From Cladocopium goreaui (Eukaryota > Sar > Dinophyceae > Suessiales > Symbiodiniaceae), in NCBI GenBank assembly GCA_947184155.2, contig CAMXCT020000893.1, forward strand, positions 62,001 through 126,000: a DNA stretch of 64,000 nt. The letters are read 5' to 3'. Positions within the stretch are counted from its first letter, which is position 1; the number at the start of each line of letters is the position of its first letter. This document shows, piece by piece, positions 21,301-31,906 of this stretch. The notes beneath the pieces are model-generated. The model did no database searches. It was not told where the DNA came from and saw only the letters and a list, made by a program, of their open reading frames with translations. The translations under genes were made by a program, and so were the position numbers.

Positions 21301-21665
21301 CCAATCATTCCACACAAGTCCCCAAAGCAGATCATACCCATGTTTGATGAGAATGGTTCCCTATTGTTTAGACCCTGGTGCTAGATGCATGGTCTATCTT
21401 CAGCCACAAGAAAGGATGGTACCATCCAAGATCCCCGTGCAGATTTCAATCCAAAATATCACGTTTTTCTTTTCACAAGTCTCTATTCAAAAAGGCTCTT
21501 CTGAGTCATCTTTTGGGCCAACAAAGGGGGTACCCCAGAATGATTTCATGTTTGTGCCCCTTCCAAGGTTTTCCCAGGTCCAATATTCTTGCAAGACTTT
21601 AAAGATGCTAACGGCCACTAACATGGACCCTCAAAACAAAGGTTTTGTGTTCCTTAGCCAAAAAC
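18312..21665 (+). repeat. 483-bp satellite array II
   Basis: About seven units of the same satellite as array I, ending at the identical junction with the AGACGACGG spacer. Units vary at CACACGTCTC/CACAAGTCTC, at GATGCTAACGG/GATCGTAACGG, and at CCCGGGTGC/CCTGGTGC. The open frames across units are not treated as genes. Confidence 0.9.
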
Positions 21666-21827
21666 TAGACGACGGATGGCCCGAGAGCGTAGAGGAGCAG
21701 GGTCTTCTCTTGTTAGTATGGAGAAATCATATTAAAAAACATTATATTAAAGATGTGTCATAGGCAGTCGAGAAGACTAGTAACAAGACAATATAGCACA
21801 AGTACAAGACAATAGTTTGCATCGCCA

Positions 21828-22590
21828 ACACTTTTACACACAGAAGCTTTTACACACAGACGCTTTTACACACAAAGGCTTTTACACACAGAAGCTTTTA
21901 CACACAGCAGCTTTTACACACAAAAGCTTTCACATACAGAAGCTTTTACAGACATACACTTTCACACACAGACCCTTTTACACACAGACGCTTGTACACA
22001 CGGACAGTTTTACACGCAGACACTTTTACACACAGACGCTTTTACACAGACGCTTTTACACACAAAGGCTTTTACACACAGAAGCTTTTACACACAGCAG
22101 CTTTTACACACAAAAGCTTTCACATACAGAAGCTTTTACAGACATACACTTTCACACACAGACCCTTTTACACACAGACGCTTGTACACACGGACGGTTT
22201 TACACACAGACACTTTTACACACAGACGCTTTTACACAGACGCTTTTACACACAAAGCTTTTACCCACAGAAGCTTTTACAGACAGAAGCTTTTACACAC
22301 AAACGCTTTTACACAGACGCTTTTACACACAGACACTCTTACACACAGACGCTTTTACACACAGACACTTTTAACAAAGACCCTTTTACACACAGGAGCT
22401 TTTACACACAGAAGCTTTTACATGCAAACACTTTTACACACAAAAGCTTTTACACACAGAAGCTTTTACACATAGACACTTTTTCACACAGAAACTTTTA
22501 CACAGAAGCGCTTTTACACACAATCACTTTTACACAGACATACGCTTTTACACACAGAAGCTTTTACACACAGACGCTTTTACACATAGG
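21828..22590 (+). repeat. 16-bp minisatellite, copy II
   Basis: Near-identical copy of the 4375-5135 minisatellite, including the 190-bp higher-order duplication, offset by 17453 bp. The neighbouring 163-bp spacer is also copied, so the block moved by segmental duplication and not by independent expansion. Confidence 0.9.
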
Positions 22591-23384
22591 CCGGTCCATG
22601 TTTTCCCAGCAAAGTCATCGTCGTCGTGGCCACCTCAGCAATCCGACGGGGGGGGTGAATCAAATGATCTGACTCGAAACCAGCATGTATAAACATGTCA
22701 TGAGGGCTGTGTGCTTTGGGCCCCCCCAACCAACGTGGTTTGCCATTTCCCTCCAAAAAAGTTTTATAGCACGGGCGGACCTGGGCAGGCGGGAACGTTT
22801 TGGGCTGGGGACAAGCACAGTTATTTTACAATAGATATAATAATGGGATGGCCTTGTGCTCCTTCCATGTGCTTTTAGTTTTGAGGGTCCGACTTCCGGG
22901 GGACCTGTGACTTGAATTGAAACACACTCTTACTCGAACAATTCATACCATGTCTTTGTTTGCCTTGCGGTTATGCTCAGACAGTTCTGGTTGCAATACA
23001 AGAATCAAAGTTAAACATCAAATACCTAAGCTGCTCACAAAGGTGTTGACTCACGCCGATGCACTACGGTGAGACAGGATGCACTACGGTGAAACTGAAT
23101 GTCTCAAGCAAAGATGCGTGCATCAACACGTCTCAGACAGTTCTGGTTGACTCATGCTGATGCACTTCAATTTCAAATTCAATGCTCAGACAGTTCTGGT
23201 TGCAATACAAGAATCAAAGTTAAACATCAAATAACTAAGCTGCTCACAAAGGTGTTGAGTCAGGCAAAGAACCGACCTGGCCCCCCGCCAGGGTGGGGGA
23301 ACCATCCTATCCCTCAAAATATTATAGGAGCAGGCCAGAATTATATACCTATTATCAAAGTCTGAAGCTAAGGCCTAAGGCTGT
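22591..23384. other. left flank of copy B, indel-rich copy of 5136-5914
   Basis: Same sequence as 5136-5914, but 22725-22960 carries many single-base insertions and deletions relative to it (for example ACCTGGGCAGGCGGGAACG against ACCTGGCAGGCGGCGAACG). The remainder is practically identical. No gene is seen. Confidence 0.6.
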
Positions 23385-24082
23385 TTATTAAATTTCACGA
23401 GTTCCTGGGATTTTGTGATTTTTAGGGAATATTGGATATCAAGGTCAAGATGCAATATTTGGTGCAGTGTACGCGCGCAAGGGTGGCACAAAAACATTAA
23501 GCGTCTGGTTTGCACGGGTTTGAACGGATCAGGCTTCCTCTTTTCCCATAAAATGGAATGGTCAATTAACGTTCAGAAAAAATTTGAACGGTCGGAAACA
23601 GTCGACAACGGTCGGAAAAGGTCCTGAGCATCCGATATTGATTACAATCAATATTTTTTCAAAAAAATATCGATATTGATTTTACTAAAAAATCAAAATA
23701 AATATCAATATAAAACTAATGCTTTTGAAGCTTCAAAATCAATATAAAAAGTTGGACCAAATGCCTCTTTCTATTGATATTCACTTTGATTTTTATACTC
23801 ATTTTCCTCTATTTTTATATTGATTTTGAAGCCTCCAAAACCAATATTTTATATTGATTTTGAAGCCTCCAAAATCAATATTTTATATTGATTTTGTGGT
23901 TGGTTTTTGACATGGTTTTGGAGTCTGGGAATGTGTGCACTCTGCAGTTTTTGGCTTTCAAGTGAAACAGAATTCTTTAAAATATCTTCACCAATCCTTG
24001 CAAAAGGATAAGGGTCCTTGAGAAAGGACAGCAATCCTTGCAAAAGGAGTCCTTGGAAAAGGATAGCAATCCTTGCAAAAGG

Positions 24083-25267
24083 ATGGCCAGGGGTGGGCCC
24101 AATCATAAGGCCAAGGTTTACACTGACCCTTCCTTGCTTCTGCAGGTCTTGGGTCAGAAACCAGAGCTGGTGGCAGACCTTGGCCAGTATGAAACAGTCA
24201 GCAGGGCAGGGGCAGTAGACCCAGCTGGCTTGGTCAAGGTTGCACCCCTTGTGAAAGGGTTGTTGGCTGTTTGCCCCTCAGCCTCTGTTGCTCCAGGACC
24301 TTTGAGGCAGGCTTTGCTGTCCATGCTTACTTCAATGCCAGAAGTTAACAAGACCAAATGGAATGGCAGTACCTGGAGCAACTTGAAGCAAGATAGGTTG
24401 GCCACAATCTTCTTCCACATCAGAAAGCTTGCAAGGGACCAAGACCAAATGAGGCTGTGTGCCAGCAAGCTGAATGCAAGTTCCTTTCTGCAGTTGCAGG
24501 AGCTGGTAAAGATGGTCAAGCTGCCTGAAGAAGACCATCAGCCCTTGAAAAAGGGTGAAGAAACCCCCTTGCAAAAGGGTGAGTCCTTGAAAAAGGATGA
24601 GGATGCAGTTTCTCTGGACTCATCAGGCATTCCAAAGATGTTTCTGACACCAGAGAAACAAGAAGAGAAGCATCCAAAAGCCAGCTCTGCTTCCCATGCC
24701 AAATCATTTATGATGAGAAGGGAAGGATCCTTGCAAAAGGAAAAAGGAACTCATGCCTTGCAAAAGGCATTGGGGTATGGCAGCAAGCCTTGCAAAAGGC
24801 CTGCATCCCTTGAAACTAAAGTGGAAGGAACCCTTGCAAAAGGGAAAAGCCAACCCCAAGGGGTGACAAAGTCCCTTGGGAAAGGGAAGAAAGCCCTTGA
24901 AAAAGGGAAGAAAGCCCTTGAGAAAGGGAAGAAAGCCCTTGAGAAAGGGAAGAAAGCCCTTGAGAAAGGGAAGAAAGCCCTTGAGAAAGGGAAGAAAACC
25001 CTTGAGGAAGGGCACCAAGGGATGAAAGATGGCCCTTGGTATAATGTGAGGAAGACAAATGCAAAAAAAAACAAAAGGACCTACCTCACAGGATGCTTGC
25101 AAGAAGGACAAGGGACAAGAAGGATTTTGATTGTAGAAGCCCCAGCTACCTGGAGCTCACAGCATGAATATATCTGTGATGAGATCATGAAGTCCTTGCA
25201 AAAGGACAAGATTGGCAAAGAGGAAGCCTTGCAAATGAGACAGGTGCTGGTGAACAATTTCCCTTGA
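24083..25267 (+). CDS. element gene 1, copy B
   Basis: This frame of 394 codons starts at the ATG just after the leader hairpins and is nearly identical to copy A. Differences are one hairpin loop (GAAA/GAGA exchanges in the GKKALEK run), NKRTYL in place of TQRTYL, and LQKDK in place of LKKDK. Lys/Gly repeats occupy about residues 150-310, between an N-terminal helical domain and a C-terminal ~70-residue domain. No family is recognised. It is followed by a hairpin-rich 3' region (25280-25457) and then AT-rich spacer. Confidence 0.65.
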   Translation: MARGGPNHKAKVYTDPSLLLQVLGQKPELVADLGQYETVSRAGAVDPAGLVKVAPLVKGLLAVCPSASVAPGPLRQALLSMLTSMPEVNKTKWNGSTWSNLKQDRLATIFFHIRKLARDQDQMRLCASKLNASSFLQLQELVKMVKLPEEDHQPLKKGEETPLQKGESLKKDEDAVSLDSSGIPKMFLTPEKQEEKHPKASSASHAKSFMMRREGSLQKEKGTHALQKALGYGSKPCKRPASLETKVEGTLAKGKSQPQGVTKSLGKGKKALEKGKKALEKGKKALEKGKKALEKGKKALEKGKKTLEEGHQGMKDGPWYNVRKTNAKKNKRTYLTGCLQEGQGTRRILIVEAPATWSSQHEYICDEIMKSLQKDKIGKEEALQMRQVLVNNFP

Positions 25268-25279
25268 CCCTTGGACCTT

Positions 25280-25457
25280 TGAGCCCTTGGGAAAGGGTAA
25301 GCATCCACAAAGAACCCTTGCAAAAGGGCTTTATAGCCCTTGTAAAAGGGCAAGCCCTTGCAAAAGGGAATTTTTGAAGAACCCTTGCCAAAGGGTGTGG
25401 AGAAGAAAGCCCTTGCAAAAGGGTGCATGTATATAGAAAGCAGCCCTTGCAAAAGGG
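25280..25457 (+). repeat. GNRA-hairpin cluster after gene 1, copy B
   Basis: Same seven units as 7794-7968, including the GTAA and GCCA loop variants. The pattern of unit order and spacing is preserved. Confidence 0.85.
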
Positions 25458-26304
25458 TGTGTACAGAATGCAGCCCTTGCAGGTTGTATATAGGCCAGTT
25501 TTAGATAAATGAAGAAATTACAAAAAATGTTAAAAATAAGTAAATAGACAAATTTATTAAAACAACTAAAATAAATATAAATATGTTATTATTAAACCAA
25601 CATATGAAAAAACATGAAGTAAACTCATGAGAACTGTTTGAAAATAGTTTTGAAAAACATGCATATTGACATGTGTATGTATATATATATGTATATGTTT
25701 CAATATATATATAATGTGTTTGTTTATTTTCACCTCTAACCTTGCACACCTTTATCTACCTATAGCTATCTATCTTGCCACTACTGTCCTATACTTGCAA
25801 CCCTTTAATCTTCTAGATCTGGCTTCCAGTTACCTATATAAATGCCCATATGTGCAAACCTAGCACCACCACACTTCCTTATTTTTCTCACCAATGAGAT
25901 ATACTTCTTTTCTTGTTTTCTCATACCTTCACCCACCTAAAGCAGTTTTCTATCTTTAACCATTAGTTTGCCTTTTCATGTCTACCATTCCTTTCCATGC
26001 ATATTTCCTGTATTTGCATGATATATAGCTTTTTGTTTAAAACATGTTGCTCCATACCATGCATATACATATTTGTTATATGTGTATATTTGCACATGTC
26101 TTATCTTTTGTTCCTTTCCCACTTCTTCTTTCCTGTGGTGTTTGTCTCTACCCTGCCCCTTGCAAAAGGGTAGCCCTTGCAAAAGGGTGTTCCTTGTATT
26201 TCCTTTTGTGCCATGTTTGTTGTCCATATGTTTTTGTCTCTTTTCCTATGCTATGCTAAAGCAAACAAAACATGTTTAGTTGTTAAAACAAGCAAACTAA
26301 ACAC

Positions 26305-27459
26305 ATGAACATGTCCTGCCTGCAGCCATTTTTGGTTCTGAGCCTAGCAGCTATGAGTAGGAAGAAGGAGAAGGAAGATGTGGACATGGAGGAGGAGGAG
26401 GAGGAGGAAGAAGAGGAGGAGTGGGAGGAGGATGAACCTTGGAGAAATTCCAAGGGAAGGAAGACTGGTGGGGGCACCACCTCTTGGGCTAGGCAAGCCA
26501 GAAGAGCTGCCAAGCAAGCCAAGAGGGTGGTGATGTCCACTGGCAAGCCCCTTGAAAAAGGGGAGGAAGCCCTTGCAAAAGGGAAACCCCTTGAGAAAGG
26601 GAACAAGAACAAAGCCCTTGCAAAAGGGACACCCCTTGAGAAAGGGAAAGCCCTTGCAAAAGGGCAAAATGAAGCCAGGTTCCAGGAGCTGAAGGACAAG
26701 CTGACTAAGAGCCTCAAAAAGGGGAAGCTTGGTCCCAGGCTGGAAACTGGCACACCCCTTGAGAAAGGGACAGGTGCAAGCAGCAGCAATGCTGCACCCC
26801 TTGAAAAAGGGGAAAAAAAACCTCTTGAAAAAGAGGAGGCAACAGCCCTTGAAAAAGGGCAATTCCTTGAAAAAGGAAATGTTGCCAAAAAGGTGGCAGT
26901 TCTGGAGTCAAAGACTGCCACCAACAAGCAGGCAAAATCCCTTGCAAAAGGGAAGGAGACTGCAGCCCTTGAAAAAGGGTCAGAAAAGAAGCAGTCTCCT
27001 GAAGCCCAATCAGAACCTTTGGCTGTGTTGGTTGATTGGCACCATTGCCTGAAAAATGGTCCCCAGGACACTGTGCTGGTCCAGGACCTCATGGCCCTGC
27101 AGAAGCTCCTTGACAAAGGAGTGGAGGTGCATGTGCTCTCCTTCTGTGGGGCCAAGCAGGCCCCCAAAGTTGAAAAGGAAATCTGGGACAAGCTCCCAGA
27201 TCTCATTGACCAACTTCACTGGTGGGGAACCTGCACCAGTCGCACTGGGGTGGGGGGCAAGGCAGAGTATGCCACAGAGTGGGGCTGCCAGGTGGCCTTT
27301 GATGATTCAAAGGACATCTTGCAAGAGCTGGGCTCATGGGGTGTCAAAACCTATGGCATCCAGACACCCAGAGAGAGCCATGCATGGATGCCAGAAAACT
27401 CCAGGTTTGCATCCTTTGCAGATGCAGTGAAGCAGCTCATCAGGGATTACAATCTTTGA
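26305..27459 (+). CDS. element gene 2, HAD-like domain protein (intact copy)
   Basis: The frame has 384 codons from ATG 26305, or 368 from the in-frame ATG 26353 (MSRKKEKEDVDMEEEE), which follows a spliced-leader-like stretch. Domains in order: an acidic Glu run; a basic stretch (RQARRAAKQAKRVV); about 15 hairpin-encoded LEKG/LAKG units; then a folded domain of about 150 residues. That domain has VLVDWHHCL, VEVHVLSFCG, GVGGKAEYA and VAFDDSKDILQE followed by GVKTYGIQTP. This order and spacing fit a HAD-superfamily Rossmann domain (nucleophile strand, Ser, Lys, paired Asp). The usual DxD of motif I is DWH, so it may be a non-catalytic or divergent member. Hairpin insertions stop exactly at the domain border. 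Confidence 0.65.
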   Translation: MNMSCLQPFLVLSLAAMSRKKEKEDVDMEEEEEEEEEEEWEEDEPWRNSKGRKTGGGTTSWARQARRAAKQAKRVVMSTGKPLEKGEEALAKGKPLEKGNKNKALAKGTPLEKGKALAKGQNEARFQELKDKLTKSLKKGKLGPRLETGTPLEKGTGASSSNAAPLEKGEKKPLEKEEATALEKGQFLEKGNVAKKVAVLESKTATNKQAKSLAKGKETAALEKGSEKKQSPEAQSEPLAVLVDWHHCLKNGPQDTVLVQDLMALQKLLDKGVEVHVLSFCGAKQAPKVEKEIWDKLPDLIDQLHWWGTCTSRTGVGGKAEYATEWGCQVAFDDSKDILQELGSWGVKTYGIQTPRESHAWMPENSRFASFADAVKQLIRDYNL

Positions 27460-27470
27460 GACTGCTTCCA

Positions 27471-27945
27471 GCCCTTGCAAAAGGGTGCTCTGCAAAACCC
27501 TTGAAAAAGGGTATGGCTCTCACATGGCAACCCTTGAAAAAGGGTAGGTGTCTAGCCCCAATCCTTGCAAAAGGATAACCCTTGAAAAAGGGTAAAGTGT
27601 CCCCACCCCCAAGGATAACCCTTGAAAAAGGGTAGGTGACTGGCCCCAATCCTTGCAAAAGGATACCCCTTGAAAAAGGGATGTCTCACCCCAAGCCTTG
27701 CAAAAGGATACCCCTTGAAAAAGGGACAGTGTCTCACCCCAATCCTTGCAAAAGGATAGTCCTTGCAAAAGGATCAAATAAGAGCAACCCTTGCAAAAGG
27801 GTCATGTGGCCCAGGTCTACACACAGCATTTGCAATAGCAAATGCATGTATTTACACACACATACATATACAATATAGCATTGTGTGTTTCTGTTTGTTG
27901 TGTGCTAACCTGAGCCATAGCCCAGCCCTTGCAAAAGGGTCACTT
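27471..27945 (+). repeat. GNRA-hairpin cluster after gene 2, copy B
   Basis: About 13 units matching 9962-10440. Several bases differ from copy A. One change restores pairing (ATCCTTGCAAAAGGAT where A has ACCCTTGCAAAAGGAT). Two more units lie at about 28254 and 28287. Confidence 0.85.
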
Positions 27946-28311
27946 GTAGCTGCAGCCCAACAGTGGTTTGTACAGAAGCTACCAAATGTGTAGCAAGCAG
28001 CAAAAAAATGAAATAAATAAAAATAAATCAAAATAACTAAATAATTAATGTATTAAATATAAATACATGCAACTTTACACAACTTGTTTACACAACTTGT
28101 TTTTTAAATTAGAAACCTTTGCCATGGACATATGCCTTGTGAAAACCTGATGTTTTTTTGAGTTTTGCATGGACCCTAAAACAACCAAGCAGGGAAACAC
28201 AGATACTACTGAAAAAAACGGCAATGGAATAAAGTCTTTCCCAGAATGTCAACCCCTTGCAAAAGGGGCACCAAATTAAACATTATCCCTTGCAAAAGGG
28301 ACACCACACAC

Positions 28312-29697
28312 ATTCAAGATTTAAGGTGTCAAGGTTCATTTTTGTAAACTGATATGTTTTCTCAAATGCTGTTTGGTGTCTGTTTCAGGCTGCAGGCAGA
28401 TGATTATGTTTCTGTTGACTCTGCAGTTTCTTGATCCAAGCAAATTCCACAATGATATTTGAAACAACATAGAAACACAGAGTACTAAACTGCTTCACCC
28501 AAAATTAAAAGCCAGTGAATTCATACCTGAAAAACATGAATTAAATTTGATTTATATATATATAATAGGTTAAGATGCAGATGGGAAAATCCTTACTTGC
28601 AGAAATAAGTGTTCAAATTATTTATTTTAAGAGTCAGACACAAATAGTATCTGGAATCTATCTCAAATTATACAATATATTTTTTAAAAAAAAATCCAGT
28701 ATAGTTTCAATATAGTCCAATACAGGTTTGACAGTGAAATGTTGCCTTACTGTTTTGTTGTGTACAAAAAAAGCATCAAAAACTATTTAACCTATTTGTT
28801 TTGGTTTTGAAAAGGTTTATAAATTAAAAACTATGGTTTTAAAAATGTTAGTGCCAATCCAATCCTATCCAATTCTATCAGTTTATTTGTTTTTTAACAG
28901 GTTCATCAAAAAATCATGGTTTTGAAAAAAAAAACTGAACTTTGATGAAATTTGATGAAAACCAGGTTTTCATCAAATTTCATCAAATTTCATCAAAGTT
29001 CATCAAAAAAATCATGGTTTTGAAAAAAAAAACAGAACTTTGATGAAATTTGATGAAATTTGATGGAATTTGATGAAATTTGATGAAAACCTGGTTTTCA
29101 TCAAATTTCATCAAAGTTCAGTTTTTTTTAAATTCATTTGAAAAAAATCAACAACCAGTGATTGAAACCAGATTTAGATTTGCAACACCTTGAAAAAGTT
29201 GAGATTAATGTAACCAATGTTTGTTGAACATTGGTTTTGTTATTGCATTTATATGTGTTGTATGTTTGTTTGGTTAGTAACATCAATTTGTTTTGGTTTG
29301 GAAAATATTGTAAAACACGTGTTTTGCTTAAATAACATAAATGTTTTATCTATGTTTGTTTTATATTGTTTTGGTTTGTGTTAATGTATTGCTTTGGTTT
29401 GGTTGAAAAATCACGTGTTTTCTTCCACATGCAAGATAATTTAATATTAAATATTTAGTATAATTTAATTAATAATGTACATTTATATATATATATATAG
29501 ATATAAATATATAGTTATTAATGAACATGCTTGTGTATGATATATGCATGGTGTTTTTTATTTGTTATGTAGTTTTGACTAGAAAACTATTTATATGCCT
29601 TAATAATATATTATATGTTTGTTTTAAAACACACACATGAACTAAACCCTTCATGCAACTGCAGCCTTTTTAAACTTCAAACACTTTCAGGAAGAAA
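28312..29697. other. AT-rich spacer of copy B with expanded fold-back
   Basis: Counterpart of 10798-12093, about 90 bp longer because the TTTGATGAAA / TTTCATCAAA fold-back (28935-29125) contains additional units. No hairpins of the GNRA type and no gene. Confidence 0.55.
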
Positions 29698-31038
29698 ATG
29701 CCAATTTCCAAGATGGCAAAACCCTTGAAAAAGGGAATTTTGAAAAACACGCCCTTGCAAAAGGACAAGCCCTTGCAAAAGGGCAAGCCCTTGCCAAAGG
29801 GCAAGCCCTTGCCAAAGGGCAAGCCCTTGGGAAAGGGCAAGCCCTTGCCAAAGGGCAAGCCCTTGCCAAAGGGCAAGCCCTTGGGAAAGGGCAAGCATCT
29901 CCCCAGCAGTGGCAGCAAGTCCTTGAAAAAGGGCAAGCCCTTGAAAAAGGGCAAGCTGTGTGCTAAGAACCTCAACAGACGTGGCAACCTTTCTTTGCAA
30001 GAGAAGGTTGCTGCAGTTTGTGAGGGGCACACTGATGAAGAAGATGCTGCCAAGGCCTTGAAAAAGGCCATGACTCCTGCAGAGAATGCAAAGGTCTGGA
30101 GCCAACACCAGACCCACTTGAAGAGAAACCCCTTGGAAAAGGGGGAGCATGATGAGAGAGGCAAGCTGGAGAAGGGGTTTGCAGCTGCCCTTTGGCTCTT
30201 GAAAAAGAGCTCTGCAGGAAGCAGATTTCTCCATGTCAAGGAAGAGGTTGCTGGCAGCACCTCTTGGAACAAAAAGGAGAAAAGGAGCAGCAAGAAGGAG
30301 ATGTTGAAAATATGGGAAGAAGATGAGTTTGAAGCTCATCTGTCCTCAGGCAGGATCCGCTGGAGAGAGAGTCCCACCACCTGGGGTGTGTGGGAGTACT
30401 CAGATACCCAAGACCTTGAGAAGAACTTCAAGGTCACTAAGGGTAGAACCACTGCCAGGGGTGTGGAATATGATCCTGCTGAGCAGGAGGAGGAAGCCTT
30501 TGACAGCCTTTGGCAGGCAGATGGCCACACTGGGGTGCTGGGCCTCTGCCAAGATGGAGCCAAAGGATCCCTTGGAAAAGGGAACACAAGCAAAGGCCTT
30601 GGAAAAGGCCAAGGCCTTGCAAAAGGCAAAGGCCTTGCAAAAGGCCAAGGGAAAAGCCAACAATTGGCCATCAAGGACAAGGAGGTGGAGGATGAGGAGC
30701 AGGATGAGGAGAAGGATGATGAAGATCCTGCGAAACTCCTCAAGAGAGCCAAAAGAGCCAGGGATGAATGCAGCAAGTGCATCAATGAACTGGAAGAGAC
30801 CTTGCAAAAGGCCAAAAGCAGGCTCTCAAAGATGGCCAAAGATGAAATTGAGAAGAAGCTTCAGGCCTTGAAAAAGGTCCAGGACAAGTTGAAAGACTTG
30901 CTCCTGAAGAAGCCAGGTCCACCTACCTTGAAAAAGGCATTGGTGGAATGTGCAAATATGTGCAAGCAAGCCAAGGAGGAGGCCAAGGAGCTGAAGCAGC
31001 TTGCCAACAAGGCAGCCAGCAAAGCTTCTAGCATGTGA
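29698..31038 (+). CDS. element gene 3, charged coiled-coil protein (intact copy)
   Basis: The frame of 446 codons starts at a true ATG (MPISKMAKPLKKGILKNTPL) and runs unbroken to TGA 31036-31038. Residues about 20-75 are a tandem repeat of KGKPLP/KGKPLG/KGKPLQ, one 18-nt hairpin unit each. Residues about 80-290 carry a probable folded domain with KIWEEDEFEAHLSSGRIRW and TTWGVWEYSDTQDLEKNF. Next comes a short hairpin-encoded GLAKGKGLAKGQ tract, an acidic patch (EVEDEEQDEEKDDEDP), and a C-terminal coiled coil rich in Lys, Glu and Leu. No family is recognised. A DNA- or RNA-binding or structural role would suit the charge pattern, but this is a guess. Confidence 0.65.
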   Translation: MPISKMAKPLKKGILKNTPLQKDKPLQKGKPLPKGKPLPKGKPLGKGKPLPKGKPLPKGKPLGKGKHLPSSGSKSLKKGKPLKKGKLCAKNLNRRGNLSLQEKVAAVCEGHTDEEDAAKALKKAMTPAENAKVWSQHQTHLKRNPLEKGEHDERGKLEKGFAAALWLLKKSSAGSRFLHVKEEVAGSTSWNKKEKRSSKKEMLKIWEEDEFEAHLSSGRIRWRESPTTWGVWEYSDTQDLEKNFKVTKGRTTARGVEYDPAEQEEEAFDSLWQADGHTGVLGLCQDGAKGSLGKGNTSKGLGKGQGLAKGKGLAKGQGKSQQLAIKDKEVEDEEQDEEKDDEDPAKLLKRAKRARDECSKCINELEETLQKAKSRLSKMAKDEIEKKLQALKKVQDKLKDLLLKKPGPPTLKKALVECANMCKQAKEEAKELKQLANKAASKASSM

Positions 31039-31248
31039 TCCTTGCAAAAGGATAACCCTTGCAAAAGGGATGCTGGCTTGCACAGCCCTTGCAAAAGGGT
31101 TAGTGGCACAGGCATTCCCTTTGACCCTTGCAAAAGGGTAACCCCTTGCCAAATGCTTCCTGGCCCTTGCAAAAGGGTAGTCCCAACACTTGCAAAAGGG
31201 TGCCAGCCCTTGCAAAAGGGTCATGCAAGCCCCTTGCAAAAGGGTAGT
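31039..31248 (+). repeat. GNRA-hairpin cluster after gene 3, copy B
   Basis: Eight GCAA units following the stop; one fewer than in copies A and C because of a short tandem loss. One unit (ACACTTGCAAAAGGGT) carries a stem mismatch. Confidence 0.85.
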
Positions 31249-31456
31249 TTTTTTAAATCCAATTTTGGTAGATAGAAGCTAGGAGAACTTCTTCACATGC
31301 CTAGAAAAAAGTTTGCTGGCTGCAGCTTGGGGAGATGGTGACGGGAAATGCATGCATGGAAAGGCATGTATAGGTTGAGGTGACATGCATGCCTCTGCAG
31401 CTGTTTTGCTTCAAAACTGTAGGTTTAGTTTAGTAGGTAGTAGAGTAGGAGATTAG

Positions 31457-31896
31457 GCCCTTGCAAAAGGGTAAGTTCCAACCCTTGCAAAAGGGAAGCA
31501 AAGCCTTGCAAAAGGCAAAAAGGCACACCTTTGCAAAAAGGTATAGCAAGCCTTGCAAAAGGCAAAGCCTTGCAAAAGGCAAACCTTTGGAAAAAGGTAG
31601 AGGAAAGCCTTGCAAAAGGCAAACCCTTGCCAAGGACACCCTTGCAAAAGGGTCAGCCTCTCACCCCTTGCAACAGGAAACCCTTGCAAAAGGGTTGCTG
31701 GCTTGCACAGCCCTTGCAAAAGGGACACCCTTGCAAAAGGGCAGGTCTTACCAAAAGCAGCCTGGCTAGAGCCCTTGCAAAAGGACAATCCTTGAGAAAG
31801 GACTGCTTCCACACCCCTTGCAAAAGGGTTGCAGGGGGAGACCTTGCAAAAGGTCCAGCCAAGTGCTCTTCTGCCTGAGCCTTTGTGAAAAGGCAC
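31457..31896 (+). repeat. GNRA-hairpin cluster in the leader of gene 4, copy B
   Basis: Same dense cluster as 13877-14316. A point change gives CCCCTTGCAACAGG near 31664, which breaks one hairpin. The rest retain paired stems. Confidence 0.85.
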
Positions 31897-31906
31897 TTCC
31901 TCAGCC

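Noticed and set aside
26283-27206. 307-codon minus-strand frame opposite gene 2, and similar hydrophobic minus frames (PFARA, LLQGL, PFSRG repeats)
   Set aside because: The hairpin unit is stop-free on both strands. The plus strand carries the coherent domains and start codon.
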